A model generated the notes under the pieces. The model did no database searches, was not told the DNA's origin, and saw nothing but the letters and a program-made list of their open reading frames with translations. From Phycisphaerae bacterium (lineage in GTDB: Bacteria > Planctomycetota > Phycisphaerae > Phycisphaerales > Phycisphaeraceae): DNA of 51,750 nucleotides. The stretch lies in assembly GCA_030426385.1 (NCBI GenBank), contig JAUHYI010000029.1:1-51750 (forward strand), in the 5' to 3' direction. Below are positions 48,001 through 51,750 of this stretch, one piece after another (within the stretch, counting starts at the first letter, position 1; every line of letters starts with the position of its first letter). Position numbers and translations under genes: made by a program.

Positions 48001-49071
48001 ATGGCTGAGTCAGCACAGGAAAAAACAGAAGCCCCAACGCCACGACGTTTGTCGGAAGCGCGTCAAGAGGGGAACGTGGCCAAGAGCCAGGATCTGACCG
48101 CGGCGGTGTCGTTGTTGGCGGCGGTGTTGTTGCTGTTGATGTTTGGTCGCCATGTTTTTGTGGGGATGGCGGGAGTGGTTGAGGCCATGTTGAGCGATGT
48201 GCATGCGAACAACGTGACGACGCCGGGTCATGCGGGGCCGATGATGAGCTATGCGGGTTGGATGACGGTGGTGATCGTGGCACCGATCGTGTTGGGCGTG
48301 ACGGCGGCGGCAATTCTGGGCAATGTTTTTCAGGTTGGGTTTTTGTTGACGACCAAGCCATTGGAACTTGATATCAAAAAGCTGAATCCGATTAAGGGCG
48401 CGGCGAATTTGTTTAATGCCCGGGCGGGTGTGCGATTGTTGATGAGTCTGGCCAAGGTGGGGATTATTTCTTCGGTGGGTATTTGGGCGATTCAGCGGGA
48501 TTTGCCGGTGATTTTGATGCTGGCGGAGCTCGAAGCCTTGCCATTGTTTGTGGTGGGTTGTCAGTTGGTTTTTGCGTTGGCGTTGAAGCTGGCGTTATTG
48601 CTGTTGCTGTTGGCGTTGATTGATTATTCGTTTCAGAAATGGCAACGAATGCGTGACCTGCGGATGAGTAAGCAGGATATGAAAGAAGAATTGAAACGCA
48701 TGGAAGGCGATCCGATGATCAAGCAACGGCGGGCACGGGTAGCGCGTCAGTTGGCGATGCAACGGATATCGTCTGCGGTGCCCCAGGCGGATGTGATCGT
48801 GACGAATCCGACACATTTTGCGATTGCGTTGAAATATGATTCAGCGACGATGACTGCGCCGAAGGTGATTGCCAAGGGTGCGGATTTTTTGGCGCTGCGA
48901 ATTCGTCAGTTGGCCGTGGTACACGGGGTGCCGATGGTGGAGCGTAAAGAGCTGGCACGGAACATGTATAGTTCGGTGGAAGTTGGACAAGAGGTCCCGC
49001 CTGAGTTTTACAACGCGATCGCGGAGATACTGGCGTACGTGTATCGCTTGAGCGAACGAAAGTCGGCGTAA
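48001..49071 (+). CDS. flhB: Flagellar export-switch protein FlhB
   Basis: The 356-residue FlhB controls export specificity. The N-terminus is EKTEAPTPRRLSEARQEGNV. Four membrane segments lie between about 32 and 212, and the cytosolic domain carries the autocleavage motif NPTH at N269-H272 (DVIVTNPTHFAIALKYD), the same residue number as in Salmonella. IAKGADFLALRIRQLAVVHG and VPMVERKELARNMYSSVEVG complete the family pattern. No clear Shine-Dalgarno before ATG 48001. The 117-nt gap after fliR holds a short G-tract. Confidence 0.97.
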   Translation: MAESAQEKTEAPTPRRLSEARQEGNVAKSQDLTAAVSLLAAVLLLLMFGRHVFVGMAGVVEAMLSDVHANNVTTPGHAGPMMSYAGWMTVVIVAPIVLGVTAAAILGNVFQVGFLLTTKPLELDIKKLNPIKGAANLFNARAGVRLLMSLAKVGIISSVGIWAIQRDLPVILMLAELEALPLFVVGCQLVFALALKLALLLLLLALIDYSFQKWQRMRDLRMSKQDMKEELKRMEGDPMIKQRRARVARQLAMQRISSAVPQADVIVTNPTHFAIALKYDSATMTAPKVIAKGADFLALRIRQLAVVHGVPMVERKELARNMYSSVEVGQEVPPEFYNAIAEILAYVYRLSERKSA

Positions 49072-49093
49072 GAATTGAGGTGGGGGGGGTAGA

Positions 49094-49156
49094 GTTAAAA
49101 GTTAAAAGTTAAAAGTTAAAAGTTAAAAGTTAAAAGATAAGAGTTGGAAGTTGGGG
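49094..49156. repeat. Heptad array GTTAAAA, nine units, between flhB and flhA
   Basis: Six perfect GTTAAAA units, then GATAAGA, GTTGGAA and GTTGGGG. The last units drift toward the G-tracts that follow (to 49230). Confidence 0.9.
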
Positions 49157-49307
49157 TGGGTTGTGGGGAAAAGTCGATAGGGAAGTGGGGTAGGTGGAGG
49201 GTTTGTAGGGTGAGGTGGGGTGGGGGGGGTGTATCGTGTATAGTAGAATGTGAAACCATAATATACGGTCGGCAGGATGCTGATCGTTTCTGATAGAAGA
49301 GCCACGG

Positions 49308-51524
49308 ATGGCCAAGTCATTTTCATCACGCGCGAAATCGATGTCGCAGCTGGAATTACCGGCGTGGGTTAACCGTATCGCGGAATACCGGATGCTGGTG
49401 ATTCCGATCGGTTTCGTGATGCTGTTGGCGGTGATTGTGGTGCCGTTGCCGACGATGGTGATGGACTTGTTGATCGCGGCGAATCTGGCGTTGGCGGCGA
49501 TCGTGTTGTTGACGACGATATTTGTTGAGAGGCCGTTGGATTTTTCGAGTTTCCCCTCGTTATTGCTGGGTTTAACACTGTTGCGGCTGGTGTTGAACAT
49601 TGCGACGACGCGATTGATTTTGTCGGCGGATGCCACGACAGCGGATGGTGCGACGGCGGTGGCGGGCCATGTGATTGAAGCGTTCAGCGAGTTTGTCGCG
49701 GGTGGATCGTTGGTGGTGGGGTTGGTGCTGTTTGGGATTTTGATCATTGTGCAGTTCGTGGTGATCACGAAAGGTGCGACGCGTATTTCGGAAGTGGCAG
49801 CGCGATTTACGTTGGACGCGATGCCTGGTAAACAGATGGCGATTGATGCGGACCTGAACGCGGGGTTGATCAATGAGGAACAGGCGCGGGAACGACGATC
49901 GGAAATCTCGCAGGAAGCGGATTTTCACGGGGCGATGGACGGTGCTTCAAAGTTTGTGCGTGGCGATGCGGTGGCGGGCATCATCATCACGATGGTGAAC
50001 ATCGTGGGCGGGTTTGCGGTGGGTGTGTTCGAAAAAGGTTGGACCGCGTTTGAATCGATGGAAGTTTTTACGCGTTTGACGATCGGCGATGGCCTGGTGA
50101 GTCAGATGCCCGCATTTATCATTGCGATTGCCGCGGGCTTGATCGTGACGCGATCGAGCAACAAGCAGGACCTGGGGACGGAACTGATTGGACAGTTAAC
50201 GCGCCGGACGACGGCACTGGTTATCACCGCAGGGTTTCTGGGGTTGATGGCCTTGGTGCCGGGCTTGCCGTTGTTGCCGCTGTTGCTGTTGTCGGCTGCG
50301 GTGGGCTTGATTGCGTACACGACGCATCAAGGACGTGTGAATGATGCGGCAGCAGCGGTGAAAGCCGAGGCCGCGAAAGCTGAGACAGGACCGCCGCCTG
50401 TGGAGGAATTGTTGGGCGTGGATCGCATGGAATTGGAAGTGGGGTATGGATTGGTCAAGCTGGTTGATACGACGCAGGGCGGCGATCTGTTAGATCGAAT
50501 TACGATGATTCGTCGACAATTGGCGACAGAGTTGGGATTGGTGATGCCGCCTGTGCGCATTCGTGACAACATGCAATTGGATCCGCATGCGTATCACATC
50601 AAGATTCGCGGCAATTCGATTGCTGACGGACAGGTGTATCCCGGGCAATACCTGGCGATGGACAACGGGTTGTCTGATCCGAATGCGGCGGAGCTGTTGA
50701 ACGGTCGAGCGACAACGGAGCCTGCGTTTGGCTTGCCTGCGTTGTGGATTGAAGCGGCACAGAAGAATCGGGCCGAGCAGATGAGTTTCACTGCGGTTGA
50801 TGCGGTGAGCGTGTTAGCGACGCATTTGACGGAAACGGTCAAGAATTTTGCGCATGAATTGCTGACACGAGAGGAAACGGCGAACCTGATTACGCAATTG
50901 CGTGATCGAAGTCCGAAACTGGTTGATGAAGTGTTGGGTACGGCTGGCGATGATAAGACCGGGGTGATCAAGCCCGGGCAGTTGCAGAAGATCTTGCAGA
51001 ATCTGTTGCGGGAACGTGTGCCGATTCGCGATATGGAAACGATTGTGGAGACGATGGGCGACTGGGCCACGCGGACGCAGGATATCGAGGTGTTGACCGA
51101 GTATGCGCGTAACGCGCTGCGACGCACGATCTGCACGCAATATGTGGAAATGTCGACCGAAGATCGCTTGGATCTGACAAAACCTGCAGCGATGTTATAT
51201 TGCGTAAGTCTGGATCCGGCGCTGGAGGATCAGGTCAGTTCGTATATCGACCGAACGTCCGAAGGCACAACGATGTCAATGCCGCCTGCGGTGGCGAATC
51301 GCATTACCACCGCGTTGTTGACGGAATTGCAGCAGTTGATTGGGTTGGGGCATCATCCGGTGGTGCTGGCATCCCCGCAGGTACGCGGTCAGATTCGTCG
51401 TTTGTTAGAGCCTCATCTGCCAACGGCCGCGGTATTAGGGTATAACGAGGTGAGTAAAGGCGTGGAGGTGGAATCGGTGGGCTTGGTGCAGTTAGAGCCG
51501 CAGGGAGCCGGTGCGGCAGCGTGA
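49308..51524 (+). CDS. flhA: Flagellar export-gate protein FlhA
   Basis: The 738-residue FlhA is the nonameric gate and chaperone-docking protein. The membrane domain (about 20-330) has eight segments and the FHIPEP-type core, e.g. AATTRLIL-like NIATTRLILSADATTADGA, EVAARFTLDAMPGKQMAIDA, DLNAGLINEEQARERRSEIS and GDAVAGIIITMVNIVGGFAV. The cytosolic domain (about 355-738) includes LEVGYGLVKLVDTTQGGDLL and DPHAYHIKIRGNSI. Slightly longer than Salmonella FlhA (692). The gap before it carries a heptad array, so a separate promoter is possible; TATAGT lies near 49235. Confidence 0.97.
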   Translation: MAKSFSSRAKSMSQLELPAWVNRIAEYRMLVIPIGFVMLLAVIVVPLPTMVMDLLIAANLALAAIVLLTTIFVERPLDFSSFPSLLLGLTLLRLVLNIATTRLILSADATTADGATAVAGHVIEAFSEFVAGGSLVVGLVLFGILIIVQFVVITKGATRISEVAARFTLDAMPGKQMAIDADLNAGLINEEQARERRSEISQEADFHGAMDGASKFVRGDAVAGIIITMVNIVGGFAVGVFEKGWTAFESMEVFTRLTIGDGLVSQMPAFIIAIAAGLIVTRSSNKQDLGTELIGQLTRRTTALVITAGFLGLMALVPGLPLLPLLLLSAAVGLIAYTTHQGRVNDAAAAVKAEAAKAETGPPPVEELLGVDRMELEVGYGLVKLVDTTQGGDLLDRITMIRRQLATELGLVMPPVRIRDNMQLDPHAYHIKIRGNSIADGQVYPGQYLAMDNGLSDPNAAELLNGRATTEPAFGLPALWIEAAQKNRAEQMSFTAVDAVSVLATHLTETVKNFAHELLTREETANLITQLRDRSPKLVDEVLGTAGDDKTGVIKPGQLQKILQNLLRERVPIRDMETIVETMGDWATRTQDIEVLTEYARNALRRTICTQYVEMSTEDRLDLTKPAAMLYCVSLDPALEDQVSSYIDRTSEGTTMSMPPAVANRITTALLTELQQLIGLGHHPVVLASPQVRGQIRRLLEPHLPTAAVLGYNEVSKGVEVESVGLVQLEPQGAGAAA

Positions 51525-51622
51525 GTCGTTTCGAATGAAACGTTAGTCGGCAATAAATTGTAAGCGAATGTAAAAGTCACACGGGGGAAATGTGGGGGGG
51601 GTGGTGAACCAGAGGTGAATTG
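51525..51622. repeat. flhA-flhF spacer with G-tract half element
   Basis: CACACGGGGGAAATGTGGGG followed by GGGTGG (51580-51603) is the 3' half of the composite repeat, directly before the flhF ribosome-binding site. Confidence 0.65.
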
Positions 51623-51750
51623 GTGAAGCTCAAGACGTACACAGCAGCGAATATGAGCACTGCCCTGGCGATGGTGAAGCGCGACCTGGGAACGGACGCG
51701 GTGATTTTGCATACCCGGAAATATCGTAAGCGGACGTTCTTTGGATTGGG
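51623..51750 (+). CDS. flhF: Flagellar GTPase FlhF, N-terminus only (runs off the window)
   Basis: The first 42 residues read KLKTYTAANMSTALAMVKRD, LGTDAVILHTRKY, then RKRTFFGLG, the usual FlhF start (KIK.F.A..M..AL..IK.ELG.DAVIL.TR). FlhF is an SRP-type GTPase that sets the place and number of flagella. The start is GTG 51623, with AGAGG 7 nt upstream. The GTPase domain lies beyond the edge. Following flhA is the common order, and flhG may come next. Confidence 0.88.
   Translation, partial: MKLKTYTAANMSTALAMVKRDLGTDAVILHTRKYRKRTFFGL

Overview
The window looks like chromosome of a planctomycete, most likely of the Phycisphaerae type. The evidence is a protein of the Verrucomicrobia/Planctomycetes-restricted Minf_1886 (Plancto_Ver_chp) family at 12452-12877, a large inverted repeat (3292-3365) of a kind I recall as common in planctomycete intergenic DNA, and a complete-looking flagellar core cluster. 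Taxonomy is inferred from these markers and was not computed. No rRNA, tRNA, CRISPR array, transposase or phage gene was recognised.

Bases 1 to about 21,450 form a mixed housekeeping region with genes on both strands and long, repeat-laden intergenic gaps. In order: ferritin-like protein (-), cupin (+), sigma-70 family factor (-), ROK sugar kinase (-), SulP anion transporter with STAS domain (+), family 9 glycosyltransferase (+), DUF6159-like membrane protein (-), IspH (+), small coiled-coil protein (-), AI-2E/PerM-family permease (-), Minf_1886 protein (-), a 232-residue unknown (-), YhhQ-type queuosine-precursor transporter (+), Gfo/Idh/MocA oxidoreductase (+), secreted DUF6503-like protein (-), a second Gfo/Idh/MocA oxidoreductase (-), aspartate/aromatic aminotransferase (+), and prfB (RF2), which needs a +1 frameshift at an atypical UAA site.

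From 21,975 to the right edge every gene is on the + strand and almost all are flagellar. The run opens with a small membrane protein and an 848-residue membrane-anchored TPR protein of unknown role. A FlgN-like chaperone and a two-component pair (NtrB-like kinase, sigma-54 activator) follow. Then come flgB, flgC, fliE, fliF, fliG, fliH, fliI, fliJ, a MotE-like gene, fliK, flgD, a small flgD-flgE spacer gene, flgE, flbD/swrD, motA, motB, fliL, fliN, fliO, fliP, fliQ, fliR, flhB, flhA and the start of flhF. Together these encode the MS ring, export gate and ATPase, rod and hook parts, stator and part of the C ring. fliM is absent from its usual place between fliL and fliN, and filament, L/P-ring and most chemotaxis genes are not in the window. 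A near-perfect sigma-54 promoter precedes flgB, with TTGCGC dyads upstream of it, and FliA-like GCCGATAA boxes precede the flgN-like gene and fliL. This suggests a two-sigma-factor hierarchy.

The most unusual content is intergenic. There is a dispersed composite element of about 60 bp (a GCTAAGCCGCAAGCGG hairpin part followed by a G-tract part) that is nearly always G-rich on the + strand whatever the gene direction. There are several heptanucleotide tandem arrays with different unit sequences, several families of GC-rich palindromes, and many genes whose -10 box lies only 6-8 nt before the start codon, implying leaderless mRNAs. Two flagellar-cluster proteins contain Gly/Val-rich segments that look like translated copies of the G-tract repeat.
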